From: Nitrosovibrio sp. Nv4
GTDB lineage: Bacteria > Pseudomonadota > Gammaproteobacteria > Burkholderiales > Nitrosomonadaceae
Length of the DNA stretch: 64,000 bases
Direction of reading: 5' to 3'
Assembly (NCBI RefSeq): GCF_900215485.1
Contig: NZ_OCMZ01000001.1
Span: 124,001 to 188,000, forward strand
Shown: positions 28,141 through 36,960 of the stretch, in pieces
How positions within the stretch are numbered: position 1 is the stretch's first letter
Layout of the letters: every line of letters begins with the position of its first letter
Position numbers and translations under genes: made by a program
The notes under the pieces: model-generated
What the model was told of the DNA's origin: nothing
The model's database searches: none
The model's input: only the letters and a program-made list of their open reading frames with translations

Positions 28141-28788
28141 CTATTTCTTCGTGCGCTCCTTACGCACTTTTTCGATCAGTTCATTCAGGGTTTTAATGGT
28201 ATCTTCCGGTGTGCTCCCCATTCTTCCGCTGGTCATGTATCTGCCGTCGACCACCACGGCTGGAACACCGGTAAGGCTGTAATCCTTGGACATGCGGGTC
28301 GATCGGGTTACCTGATTCTGAACCGAAAAAGAATTGTAGGCATCGATAAATTTCTGCCGATCTATTCCCTGCTTCGCCATCCAGTCGAACAATACTTCAT
28401 CCTTGCTTAAATCAATCTTGTCGCGATGGATGGCGTTATAAACCTTGTCATGCAGCCTGTCTGTTTCTCCAAGCGCTTCCAGCGCATAAAAAGTTTTTGC
28501 GCCGGGCGCCCAGTTTGCGCGAAAGATGGCGGGAACATAACGAAAGCCGACGTCCTTGGGCATCCGTTGCAGCCAGGCCTTGATTCGAGGATGCAGTTCA
28601 TAGCAGTGCGGGCAACCGTACCAGAAGAATTCTATGACCTCTATGTTTTTCCCGCTGTCTGTTGGCTGAGGATGGGGCAGGACGGTGTAATCGCTCCCTT
28701 CCACAATTTCGGCGCGAGCAGCCGAAATACCGGCCACACTTATGCCGGCAAGTAAAAGTACTGCCGCAAGCAAACGGAATGAATTCAT
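28141..28788 (-). CDS. dsbA: Thiol:disulfide interchange protein DsbA
   Basis: A periplasmic oxidant that introduces disulfides. The start at 28788 is chosen because GGAG lies 8 bases upstream and gives a signal peptide ending AARA|EI (about residue 26); longer frames lack this. The 215-residue precursor has the active site CPHC (C59-C62) in EFFWYGCPHCYE and the cis-proline in SLTGVPAVVVDG. It sits between the SPOR-domain gene and the SDR on the minus strand, and supplies disulfides for cysteine-rich exported proteins in this window (inference). Confidence 0.95.
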   Translation of the reverse strand: MNSFRLLAAVLLLAGISVAGISAARAEIVEGSDYTVLPHPQPTDSGKNIEVIEFFWYGCPHCYELHPRIKAWLQRMPKDVGFRYVPAIFRANWAPGAKTFYALEALGETDRLHDKVYNAIHRDKIDLSKDEVLFDWMAKQGIDRQKFIDAYNSFSVQNQVTRSTRMSKDYSLTGVPAVVVDGRYMTSGRMGSTPEDTIKTLNELIEKVRKERTKK

Positions 28789-28837
28789 TTTTTTCTCCTG
28801 GAGATAGATGTACATTTGTTCGTGCTGGCTATGTTTT

Positions 28838-29443
28838 TTACTGTACGCCTTCGTGCGACTTGATGAGACTGCTCTGGACGCCATTTTGCTGCAAGGATCC
28901 GCGGATCCGGTCGATATCGTCAATGCTGGTAAAAGGGCCCACTCGTACTCTGTGCCAAATACCTTTTTCCGGCACATCGGCAGCCTGAACAGATGCCTCC
29001 ACTCCCAGCATTGCAAGTTTCGCTTTCAAATTATCCGCGTCGTCGGCATTCTGGAATGATCCGGCCTGAAGGAAATACTTATCCCGGGTGGGAGGCCGTT
29101 GGGCCGCCTGTTTAAGCTGCTGGTCCGTTACCGGTTCCTCGGCGCCCGGCAATATTTTATAGAACTCAAAACGCGGTTTACCATTGTCGGCTTTGGCGGG
29201 CCCGCCATCGGCACCGGGAACCTGGATTCCTTTTTCAGTCTGTTTTACGGCGCCACTTGTCGCAGCGCTACTTGCGAGTTTGTCCTGGGAAATAAATGGG
29301 CTTGGCGCCTGATTGATATACATCCATGTTCCGATGGCGGTGAGGAGCCCCAGCGCGTAGCCGATAAACAATCCCAGAAGGAGCGTGTTCCCGTTTTTGC
29401 CAGGAAATGAAGAATTGGGGTGTGTTTTATAATCTCGGCTCAT
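28838..29443 (-). CDS. SPOR-domain membrane protein (FtsN-like)
   Basis: A 201-residue bitopic protein. A short basic cytoplasmic N-terminus (MSRDYKTH) precedes one transmembrane helix (about 22-42, containing LLLGLFIGYALGLLTAIG), a linker, and a C-terminal SPOR domain (about 125-198) with YFLQAGSFQNADDADNLKAK and WHRVRVGPF. SPOR domains bind denuded septal peptidoglycan. The argS stop is 23 bp upstream of this start on the same strand, so the two are probably co-transcribed; argS-SPOR pairing is common in betaproteobacteria. It is shorter than E. coli FtsN, so the exact role is inferred. Confidence 0.88.
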   Translation of the reverse strand: MSRDYKTHPNSSFPGKNGNTLLLGLFIGYALGLLTAIGTWMYINQAPSPFISQDKLASSAATSGAVKQTEKGIQVPGADGGPAKADNGKPRFEFYKILPGAEEPVTDQQLKQAAQRPPTRDKYFLQAGSFQNADDADNLKAKLAMLGVEASVQAADVPEKGIWHRVRVGPFTSIDDIDRIRGSLQQNGVQSSLIKSHEGVQ

Positions 29444-29466
29444 TGAAAACCTATCGAATATCATAT

Positions 29467-31227
29467 TTACATTTTAACCGGTGCGCTCACACCCAGCAGA
29501 TTCAGTCCGTTGCTCAACACTTGACGTATCGCGGCGACCAACCCCAGCCGGGCCAGCCGCAACGGAACTTCCGGCACGAGGAAACGGGTAGCATTATAGT
29601 AACTATGAAATTCACCCGCCAGTTCCCTGAGATAGAAGGCTATCAGATGAGGAGAAAGTTCCTTTGCCGCCGCTTCCACCATTTCAGGATAATCGATCAG
29701 CTTCTGCAAAAGCGATAACTCCATTGGGTTTGTAAGCGGAGACATATCCATTGTGGCCAGTGCAGCAGGATCTTCGCCCCATTGCTCCAGCACGCTGCAA
29801 ACTCTTGCGTGAGCATATTGCACGTAATAGACCGGGTTTTCGTTACTTTGCGACTTGGCCAGATCCAGGTCAAAATCGAGATGCTGATCACTTTTGCGCA
29901 GTACGTAAAAAAAACGCGCTGCATCGTTGCCGACTTCCTGGCGTAATTCCCGCAGCGTGACAAATTCTCCGGAACGGGTGGACATGGGTGCTTTTTTACC
30001 ATTCCGGTAAAGTACCGCGAACTGCACCAATGCGATTTCCAGTTTCGCGGGGTCAAGCGCCAGCGCCTGCAGTGCACCCTTTACCCGCGGAATATATCCG
30101 TGGTGATCGGCCCCCCATACGTCGATGACGCGCTCAAAGCCACGCCCGAACTTGTTGAGATGATAGGCTATGTCGGAAGCAAAATAGGTGAACTGCGCGT
30201 TTTCGCGCTGTACGACGCGGTCTTTTTCGTCACCGAAATCGGTGGAACGGAACCACTTGGCCCCGTCCTGTTGATAGAGATAATTCCCTTGCTCAAGCAA
30301 TTGAACGGCATGTGCCACGCCACCGCTGTCGAATAGAGATTGCTCGGAAAACCAGGTATCGAAAACGACGCCGAATTCCATCAAGTCATTGCGGCAATCA
30401 CCCAATTGCTCGGTCAGAACAAGATTATGAATGTACGCATAATCCTGCCCCAACAACTTCTTGGCGTTGGCGATCAATGCGTCGAGCTGCGCCTCGGTGG
30501 CGGTATTGGCATCCGCTTCCGGGGGCATATCCTCGAACAGCAAATCGGGCTTATGCACGTAAAGCCCCGCATGGGCTTTGTATATCAGCCTCGCCATATC
30601 ACGCACATATTCGCCCTGGTAGGCATTATCGGGGAAACGGGACGTTACCCCATTCAATTCCAGATAACGCAGCCATGTCGACAATGCCAGAATATCCATC
30701 TGCCGACCAGCATCGTTAACATAATACTCGCGTGTAACGTCATACCCGCTAGCGGCCAACACGTTGGCAAGGCTTGCGCCGAATGCAGCGCCTCGACCGT
30801 GTCCGACGTGCAGCGGCCCAGTAGGATTGGCCGAAACGAATTCGACCTGAATCTTTTTGCCCGCGCCGATATTGCCATGGCCGAATTTCTCGCCGTTCTC
30901 CAGCACGTAGCGCGGGAATTGCTGTTTGACCGAAGTCGTGAGAAACAAGTTGATAAAACCCGCACCCGCAATCTCGATTTTTTCCAGATAAGGTGAAGCG
31001 GATAGTGCATTGGCGAGCAAAGCGGCGATGTCGCGCGGATTCTGCCGCAGGGGCTTGGCCAGTTGCATCGCCAGGTTGCAGGCATAATCGCCGTGGCTTG
31101 CTTGCCTGGGGCGGGCCAACTCTATAGTTATGCCCGCATCCAGCGGTCCCATTTCACTCAGGGTCTGGTGCAGAAGTTCGGTAAAGTGGGATTTGAAGTT
31201 AGGCTGTGCTGGCGGAATCATGGCCAT
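29467..31227 (-). CDS. argS: Arginyl-tRNA synthetase
   Basis: Charges tRNA-Arg. The 586-residue class I synthetase has an N-terminal Add-1 domain and the HIGH-type signature in SANPTGPLHVGHGRG (about 131-145). It also has the ADHHGYIPRVKGAL segment, the degenerate KMSKS equivalent APMSTRSGEFV, and an anticodon-binding DALR domain ending VLSNGLNLLGVSAP. The length is normal. It starts at ATG 31227, or six bases later. Confidence 0.97.
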   Translation of the reverse strand: MAMIPPAQPNFKSHFTELLHQTLSEMGPLDAGITIELARPRQASHGDYACNLAMQLAKPLRQNPRDIAALLANALSASPYLEKIEIAGAGFINLFLTTSVKQQFPRYVLENGEKFGHGNIGAGKKIQVEFVSANPTGPLHVGHGRGAAFGASLANVLAASGYDVTREYYVNDAGRQMDILALSTWLRYLELNGVTSRFPDNAYQGEYVRDMARLIYKAHAGLYVHKPDLLFEDMPPEADANTATEAQLDALIANAKKLLGQDYAYIHNLVLTEQLGDCRNDLMEFGVVFDTWFSEQSLFDSGGVAHAVQLLEQGNYLYQQDGAKWFRSTDFGDEKDRVVQRENAQFTYFASDIAYHLNKFGRGFERVIDVWGADHHGYIPRVKGALQALALDPAKLEIALVQFAVLYRNGKKAPMSTRSGEFVTLRELRQEVGNDAARFFYVLRKSDQHLDFDLDLAKSQSNENPVYYVQYAHARVCSVLEQWGEDPAALATMDMSPLTNPMELSLLQKLIDYPEMVEAAAKELSPHLIAFYLRELAGEFHSYYNATRFLVPEVPLRLARLGLVAAIRQVLSNGLNLLGVSAPVKM

Positions 31228-31323
31228 GTGATGGTTGGACGCAGCCGCTATTATAGCGGCCTTGGCACGAATTACGCTTGCCCGTTTGACTTACCGGAAT
31301 GACTGTTACGATAGTGGAAGGAC

Positions 31324-31479
31324 CTGAGCCTCCTGCACAGCGCTGAGAACCGCAGGGCTGATGCGTGGGCCGCCGATGAGGAGGCATTGAAAATTTATCG
31401 TGCCTTCGCCAAAGTCGCTCCCGCCGCTTATGAGCCTTATGTCCGCCAAGTTCAGGCCAACCTCGATGCACTGCCTTGA
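31324..31479 (+). pseudogene. Remnant of a tetratricopeptide-repeat gene
   Basis: A short open stretch bounded by an upstream in-frame stop (TAG at 31312-31314) and a stop at 31477. It encodes about 51 residues including EEALKIYRAFAKVAPAAYEP. This strongly resembles the repeat unit of bacterial TPR proteins (pattern EALxIYRxLAxxxPAAYEP). There is no start codon of its own and no neighbouring repeats, so it looks like the tail of a deleted TPR gene. Confidence 0.6.
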
Positions 31480-31498
31480 GTCCTGGAAAGGAGGCCCT

Positions 31499-31765
31499 AT
31501 GCCTCAACCTTCATTAACGATCCGTCGATATTTACTGGCGCCCTGTTGCTTTGACCTCGGGCTTATAGACAAAAAAATGGATTACGTCCCGGGTGCCTTC
31601 CTTTTGCTTTTTACCCTTGATTACATATTGGTAAAATCACTCCATGATGTCGTCATCGGGTATGCGGCAGAATCATGCGCAAGGGACGAGAAACGGCAAA
31701 ACCGAGGAGCGATTGTGAACAGAGACAAGGGCAAGCTCGCCTTTGAAAAAGAAAAGGGTTCGTAA
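31499..31765 (+). CDS. Possible 88-residue protein with strong ribosome-binding site
   Basis: ATG 31499 follows AAAGGAGG by 4 bases, which is the only strong support. The product has a hydrophobic middle (VPGAFLLLFTLDYILVKSL) and a charged end. No family is recognised, and it sits just after a decayed TPR gene, so it may be spurious. Confidence 0.25.
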   Translation: MPQPSLTIRRYLLAPCCFDLGLIDKKMDYVPGAFLLLFTLDYILVKSLHDVVIGYAAESCARDEKRQNRGAIVNRDKGKLAFEKEKGS

Positions 31766-31939
31766 CACTGGGAAGGTGCGACGAACCCAAAAATTAAAGG
31801 AAAGGTAATACGTTAAAACAACCGCACGACTACAACTTACGACAACAGATAAAAAACAAGTTACAGCTACTCTGATTACACCATCACAACTTCAAGGAGA
31901 AGTTGTCAGCAGGATAAGCGATTTTTACCGATTCGGGAA

Positions 31940-31971
31940 TGCGACAAATTGTCGCGCGACAATTTGTCGCA
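31940..31971. promoter_or_regulatory. Perfect 32-bp palindrome (two nested TGTCGC/GCGACA units)
   Basis: The 32 bases are exactly self-complementary. Each half is itself nearly palindromic (GCGACAAATTGTCGC, centre AAATT/AATTT), so the element contains four GCGACA/TGTCGC hexamers in tandem. Such a doubled dyad is what a pair of regulator dimers would bind. No sigma-54 -24/-12 signature with correct spacing was found on either side. The nearest downstream gene is the response regulator at 32281, 309 bp away. Confidence 0.6.
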
Positions 31972-32280
31972 GGGGCATTTCCCATCGGCACCTGCTCCTC
32001 GTATTGAATTCTGCGAGGCAAACACACACCAGCTTTGGCCTTTACACGTTAAACGCTCCTGAATATCGGGCTAGATCCTTCGATGCCGGTTCCAAGCGCA
32101 TCTTTCCGAGCCCATCTCATTGGAGGTGCTAGTTGAGGCCATTGCGGGTATGATAAACTTGCTTGTGGACCTGCCTGATTAGTAGAGACACAATTTCCTC
32201 GCCCCTCTTTCTCTTCTTTCCTCATTTCCTTTTCCTGGCGCTAAAGCTGCCCTCTTAACTAAGTAGCATGGGAAAACACC

Positions 32281-32694
32281 GTGAGGGTCACTAACAAACC
32301 AATTCTCCTCGTTGAAGACGACCAGGTGGACATGATGAGGGTTACCCGTGCCCTCAAGGAAATTCACGTGACAAATCAAATCATGCACCTGGAAAACGGC
32401 GAGGAGGCGCTAAATTACCTGCGGGATGAGAACAGCGACAAGCCCTGTCTCATTTTGCTGGATTTGAACATGCCCATCATGAACGGCATCGAATTCCTGC
32501 GGGCAGTGAAAAAGGACGAGAGGCGCAGGGGTATTCCGGTAGTGGTGCTGACCGCCTCCGATGATCAGCAGGACAAGCTAAACAGTTTCAACCTCGGCGT
32601 GGCCGGGTATGTAGCGAAGCCGGCCAACTACCGCCAATTGGTGGAAGTCATACGTTCTATTGACACCTATTGGACTATAAGCGCGATGCCGTAA
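32281..32694 (+). CDS. Stand-alone response regulator receiver protein (Rcp1-like)
   Basis: A 137-residue single receiver domain from a GTG start. Acidic pocket LLVEDDQVD (about 9-17), phospho-acceptor aspartate in LILLDLNMPIMNG (about D60), the conserved threonine in VVVLTASDD and lysine in YVAKPANYRQLVE. No output domain is attached. The DQVDMMRVTRALKE helix and the PANY ending resemble the Rcp1/CheY-like group that partners with phytochrome-type or hybrid kinases. No kinase gene is adjacent, so the signal source is unknown. Confidence 0.92.
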   Translation: MRVTNKPILLVEDDQVDMMRVTRALKEIHVTNQIMHLENGEEALNYLRDENSDKPCLILLDLNMPIMNGIEFLRAVKKDERRRGIPVVVLTASDDQQDKLNSFNLGVAGYVAKPANYRQLVEVIRSIDTYWTISAMP

Positions 32695-32849
32695 TCAGGA
32701 GCGATTCGACTTGAACCTCGTTGACCTCAGCAGCAGGACAGTAAACGAGCTTGGTGCCCGAGCTTGGTGCCCGAGCTTGCTGCCTTAGGGCGACAGAAAT
32801 CCGGTAAAATAAATGCGAGGTGGAGTATAACCGACCTAAGGACATACCA

Positions 32850-33089
32850 ATGATTAGAGCAAGCTGGCTTTTGCCAGGAATATTTGTGTTGGCCTGCGAG
32901 CGGGAAGTGCCGCAGGTTGACGATCCACACAACATCGTAGTCAACGGCAAAGAGATGAGCCAGGCTGCTTTCCTCGACAAATATTGTATCAGGAAAGAAA
33001 ATCATCCGACTTGCTCCGAAGTATTGAACGCAGCAACTCAGAATATGATAGATAGGGTCCGCAATCCTAATGAGGGGCGAATGAATTAG
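32850..33089 (+). CDS. Small predicted lipoprotein, unknown function
   Basis: A 79-residue precursor from ATG 32850, with AAGGA 8 bases upstream. A short signal peptide ends in a lipobox FVLAC (Cys16). The mature part contains HNIVVNGKEMSQAAFLDKYC and HPTCSEVLNAA, with two cysteines that could pair. No family name is recognised. The acidic residue right after the lipobox cysteine (CERE) gives no clear sorting rule. Confidence 0.62.
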   Translation: MIRASWLLPGIFVLACEREVPQVDDPHNIVVNGKEMSQAAFLDKYCIRKENHPTCSEVLNAATQNMIDRVRNPNEGRMN

Positions 33090-33923
33090 AGTAATTGAGA
33101 AGAATGGAGTCCCATTGGCTGGCATGTCTCTCTTTGCGGGAGCTCATAACGAAGAATATTTCGATTCCAGACCGCAAATTTTCCGGGAAATAAAGGCTAG
33201 CACCTGAACACTTCTTTCTTGGCCAGAGGCGGCGCTTATAGTCCTACCTCAATCCGTCGCAGAATAAAAAAGAAAATAAGATAGCACCCTATGATAACTA
33301 CAGCGGATAGGCTGAGGCCCAGCCAAAAGCCCAGACCCAAATGCGGGCGCCCTCGTCCGGCCCGCGAAATTTCTCCCTATCCGCCCCGCCACGCCAGCCG
33401 CTATGCGGTTCGCACTGCCTGTCATGGCCCTCTGATCCGAAATCTTTGCTTGCGGCCGCAGTTCGCTTGAATTCCAATCCCTGACGGCCCGGGGCCTACT
33501 TATCCTACATGAATCCCCACAAGCCCCCAGTCCTCTGCGAGGGGAACTTGTGGGGGATAAACATTTCATGCGGGGACAGGTTCATCGGCCCTGCATTTAG
33601 CCCGTCATCCAACCAACCAATTCCCAACCCTTGCCCGTGAGGGCAAGGACATTCCCCCACTCGCTTCGCCCCTAGGGCGAAGCGAGGAGAAGGCACACCG
33701 TTACATCATGGACTTGGTAGAGAGGAAGCGCGAGCAACAGGCGGCCTGACGTGAATGGTTAGCCAGGTGGCAGAGGAAGCCACCTCAGGTGTACTTCAGT
33801 CCAATATGTCGCCATCCCAAGATGCCGTAATATTAAATGGTGAAAGGTAAACAATCGCGTACGGTGCTTGATGTAAGTGTCTGCCCGTATCTCTCTATGC
33901 GTAATTGCCGGTTATTGTGAGCC
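33090..33923. other. 830-bp region without a supported gene, with hairpins
   Basis: Contains an 11-bp-arm inverted repeat at 33660-33686 (CTCGCTTCGCC/GGCGAAGCGAG) and a 7-bp-arm one at 33765-33785 (AGGTGGC/GCCACCT). Frames at 33249-33569 and 33505-33696 (minus) have Arg/Ser-rich composition typical of non-coding GC-rich DNA. There may be remnants of decayed mobile DNA, but nothing specific is recognised. Confidence 0.5.
33660..33686. repeat. Inverted repeat, 11-bp arms
   Basis: CTCGCTTCGCC and GGCGAAGCGAG flank a 5-base centre. There is no T-run on either side, so it does not look like an intrinsic terminator. It could be a REP-like element or a protein site; no second copy was noticed in this window. 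Confidence 0.55.
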
Positions 33924-34199
33924 ATGAAAAAAGATACCGAAGCACAACGACGTCACAAAATTTATCTTCGCACCAAGAACGCTCTTCGCGACCAGCATCA
34001 GGATGACTATGCGCTGATGCTTGAACGCCATGCACAGGAGCTTGATACCCTGTGGGCGAATTATAATCTTGCTGTAAAAAAGCTGGCCAGCGATCATAAC
34101 AAGAAGACTGCCAAAGCCAGGACCATCAAATCCACTTCCGTGCGGATAAGGAAAAAAGGGATGTTAAGCGTCGAGTCGGAGGAGAAAGTTATTCATTAA
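33924..34199 (+). CDS. Small basic hypothetical protein
   Basis: A 91-residue, Lys/Arg/His-rich protein starting MKKDTEAQRRHKIYLRTKNAL, with a long predicted helix through HQDDYALMLERHAQELDTLW and a basic C-terminus. No signal peptide or membrane span. Composition is protein-like and the frame is isolated on the plus strand. No family is recognised; nucleic-acid binding is only a guess from charge. Confidence 0.55.
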   Translation: MKKDTEAQRRHKIYLRTKNALRDQHQDDYALMLERHAQELDTLWANYNLAVKKLASDHNKKTAKARTIKSTSVRIRKKGMLSVESEEKVIH

Positions 34200-34366
34200 A
34201 TATTACTTTTCCTCGATCATATTTCTTGCCATAGGTAATCTACCGATTTTCTGACGGCCGATCGGGCGGTGTTCTGCGGAGTTCCACTTCCTCAGTGCTC
34301 CCGGCAGAAGGAAATTCAGCTACCGCGTCCATGCATTTCCCCCATGCGCCAGGGGGGCAGAAATTG

Positions 34367-35404
34367 CTAAAAAACGATGGGCCAACCGGGCTGGTTCGCC
34401 TGCTGCTTGGTGTAAGACACCCCATGCACCTTCAATCCATTCTGATTCAGCAGCGTGATGATGCCCCCCTTGTTGGATAACGCGGTGGGGGGTTGCACGT
34501 CAATACGAAGCGTAGCGCCAGGGTCGAGTGTGCCGCTCAAAGGCATTTTCGCTTTCTGCTTGTCGGCCAAATGCCAGTCCGCCAGCGAAATGACCCGATC
34601 ACTGGCGTTGAGTATTTGAACCCATTCCTTTTCGGGGGATTCCTTCGAATTGACCAAAGCCGCAATAATGCGAACCAGCCCATCAGGCAGCGATTCAGTC
34701 GGCTGCGGCACAATCGGGTCGGGGTTCAGTGGTCCGCGCTCCTCGCCCATGCTCAGTGTGTGTCCGGTCACATCATGGGTGTGCCAGCTTTGTGACTGGA
34801 ATTTCAGAAAAACGGCCGTCCACTGTTGCTGAAGGGGAAAATGGAAGAGCACGCCGCCATCCTGCCATACCCCGTCATCCGCAATAAATCTGCCCACATT
34901 GCCTTGATTCATATGGATGTCGTGAATGCCGTTACCGGGTAAAAAACCGAAGTACTTATCCGCTTTATTGTTCTCCGGTCCCCACCGTTCACCGAAGGCA
35001 TACACCAGCGCCTCTTCATCGGCCATCGCCCGCTGGACGATCTGATCGAGTTTTTCGTTCAGGTCGTTATCAGGTCCGGGCAGATCATGCGGAAGAGGAG
35101 TCATCAGTGCGGGCTGCACCAGATTGCCACGAATCAGGTCGAGTGCACCCGAAACGGGGTTTGGCGCAAGCCGGTTAAAACCGCTGGGCAGGACGGATAC
35201 CACGTCGGTAAGCGGATGGATGAAGTGGGATTTGATGTGGTACATCAACTCGGATGGCGCTAGTTGAGATTTCACGTTGATCGCTATTCGATACTGCGTG
35301 CCAACCTCATCCACGATATGGATCTGGTAGTGGGGTGAAGATCCCGAACCCAGGCGGCGGGCAATGGCCCTGCCTTTCAAAACACCATAACTATTCAGCG
35401 CCAT
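34367..35404 (-). CDS. YukJ-like DUF2278 protein with C-terminal lamin-tail domain
   Basis: A 345-residue protein. The N-terminal ~220 residues match DUF2278 (YukJ): start YGVLKGRAIARRLGSGSSPH, then QYRIAINVKSQ, the FGERWGPENN segment and the GIHDIHMNQGN motif with conserved histidines. The C-terminal ~110 residues (ALVNSKESPEKEWVQILNAS onwards, with LADWHLADKQK) are a lamin-tail-type beta domain. No signal peptide is seen. The biochemical role of DUF2278 is unknown. The His/Asn-rich motif could be catalytic, but that is an inference. Confidence 0.85.
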   Translation of the reverse strand: MALNSYGVLKGRAIARRLGSGSSPHYQIHIVDEVGTQYRIAINVKSQLAPSELMYHIKSHFIHPLTDVVSVLPSGFNRLAPNPVSGALDLIRGNLVQPALMTPLPHDLPGPDNDLNEKLDQIVQRAMADEEALVYAFGERWGPENNKADKYFGFLPGNGIHDIHMNQGNVGRFIADDGVWQDGGVLFHFPLQQQWTAVFLKFQSQSWHTHDVTGHTLSMGEERGPLNPDPIVPQPTESLPDGLVRIIAALVNSKESPEKEWVQILNASDRVISLADWHLADKQKAKMPLSGTLDPGATLRIDVQPPTALSNKGGIITLLNQNGLKVHGVSYTKQQANQPGWPIVF

Positions 35405-35555
35405 GCTGGCCTCCCAAGACTATTGCTCCCGACGATGCTCAAATTAAGAATAGCGTCGAATACGATATTCCGCACGAAATTATTCTTTCGCGGCATACCC
35501 TGCCGACTGAAAGATGCACCAAGAAGCGCGTCCGCGTAATGCACCATTTTGCCTG

Positions 35556-36851
35556 TCACCACCGCAATCTGAGGTAGCCCTGTGTTTCAGCGAACTTGAA
35601 ACGTACAGTATTGGGGCCGCGGCGCAGCCGCGATTGCTGAGCAAGAGGCTTGTACGGCCCGGCAGCTGAACGGGATTGCTCGAACCGGAGCGGTCCGTCG
35701 CGTGGCGAGAAGACATGCAGTTCGAATTGGCCGTCACGAATTCTCCTCAAATCCGGGGCAAATGGCTGGGCCAGCGGTTCACCCACGAATACGCCCTCCC
35801 CCGGCCATGCTACACTCTTCCAGTAAGCCTCGATCGCGCTTGCGCCAAGCGCGTAGTGAAACATGGCAATAGCGGGAAACGGGAACTTCTGCATGTGATT
35901 GCAGGGCTCCACTACGGTGCCGTAACTTGCCGTGGCGCCTGCCTCCAGCCAGCGAAGACTGCTCATCTGGCTGGAATCGGTGAGCTGGCCGCCCGCCGAG
36001 GTTAAATGATCAGCCAGCGCTCCGGGTAGAAAATCCAGTGTGTCGAGCTGCGGGACACGCGACAGCCCGGTAAAATAAAAAAGGACATCATCGCGATCCG
36101 AAATTGCTTCAGTTTCGAGAATTTCGATGGGGAAAACGCCGGCCAGCTCTTTTGCGGTCAGCTCGAAATAGTTTGCCCGCACATTGCGCGCCGTGTCGGG
36201 CGTGATCATCAGATAGGCACGTCCGTCCGGAAAACTGTGGTCGGCAGCGACACCTCGATCAATAAGCGCTTTGACCTGCTCGAAGTCGGTTCCGGCCAGC
36301 ATCATTGCGGGCCGTAGGTTATGGTCGCTGACAGGATCAAGGCTGGGAGAGTTGAAATATCGGCTGGATTGCGTCGGGCCGCAGCTGGCGGAGCAATAGT
36401 TCTCGTCAAAACCAAAAGCCAACGCGGAGGTTAGCGACATGCAATCCACCCGGTAAGGAAGCGTCCAGGCCACGGCGTACGCTTGAACATGAGCAGGCGT
36501 CTTCCGGTCAATCTCGGCCTTAAGCTGTTTAAACTCATCCCTTGGCAGCGTGTTGCGGGAGGAGGGGAACTGCAGGTGTATCATATTGCCGGCGGGAATA
36601 TGGCGCACCTTCTGGTAATAACGGCCGATTTGCCGTGACAGCGGATCGTTGTCGTTGACAATGACGGCGATATCATCGGACTTAAGTCCTGTACGCGGCA
36701 ACTGGATGCGTGCTTGGGCATCGGCCCGCAACGGCACAAATACCAGAATGACCAGTAACGCGATGGCCGACGAGACGAGAAGTTTTATCGCGGAAAAGGG
36801 GCTTTTGCAACCAACGCCGCATGGCGCCGTCTGATCATTTACAACCGTCAT
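35556..36851 (-). CDS. TIGR03790-like exported protein
   Basis: A 431-residue protein. The start at 36851 is chosen because GGAG lies 8 bases upstream; an in-frame ATG 51 bases earlier is less likely. A hydrophobic segment (about 25-45, ending RADAQA) looks like a signal peptide or anchor. The rest fits the TIGR03790 family: DDIAVIVNDNDPLSRQIGRYYQ, then YAVAWTLPYRVDCMSLTSAL, and GATASYGTVVEPC. The function of this family is unknown; it is found in diverse proteobacteria and planctomycetes. It is divergent from the rhomboid gene (109 bp apart). Confidence 0.8.
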   Translation of the reverse strand: MTVVNDQTAPCGVGCKSPFSAIKLLVSSAIALLVILVFVPLRADAQARIQLPRTGLKSDDIAVIVNDNDPLSRQIGRYYQKVRHIPAGNMIHLQFPSSRNTLPRDEFKQLKAEIDRKTPAHVQAYAVAWTLPYRVDCMSLTSALAFGFDENYCSASCGPTQSSRYFNSPSLDPVSDHNLRPAMMLAGTDFEQVKALIDRGVAADHSFPDGRAYLMITPDTARNVRANYFELTAKELAGVFPIEILETEAISDRDDVLFYFTGLSRVPQLDTLDFLPGALADHLTSAGGQLTDSSQMSSLRWLEAGATASYGTVVEPCNHMQKFPFPAIAMFHYALGASAIEAYWKSVAWPGEGVFVGEPLAQPFAPDLRRIRDGQFELHVFSPRDGPLRFEQSRSAAGPYKPLAQQSRLRRGPNTVRFKFAETQGYLRLRW

Positions 36852-36960
36852 GCGCGTGACTCCATGCCAGATTGAAAGCACCCACGAAGCCGATGCCTGC
36901 AAATCCCGATTAGAGAGGTTTTCTTATCCCTTATCGCATAAGCAGATTTCATCCTCATGC

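Larger units (their letters stand above)
31480..32280. other. 800-bp region with inverted repeats and no confident gene
   Basis: It holds a possible small gene (31499-31765, listed), a hairpin with 8-bp arms at 31756-31763 and 31781-31788, a second hairpin at 31886-31906 (ACAACTTC/GAAGTTGT), and the perfect 32-bp palindrome at 31940-31971. No other coding signal is convincing. Confidence 0.6.

Noticed and set aside
33249-33569. 106-codon minus-strand frame
   Set aside because: Arg/Ser/Gly-rich composition without start signal or family; looks like GC-rich non-coding DNA.
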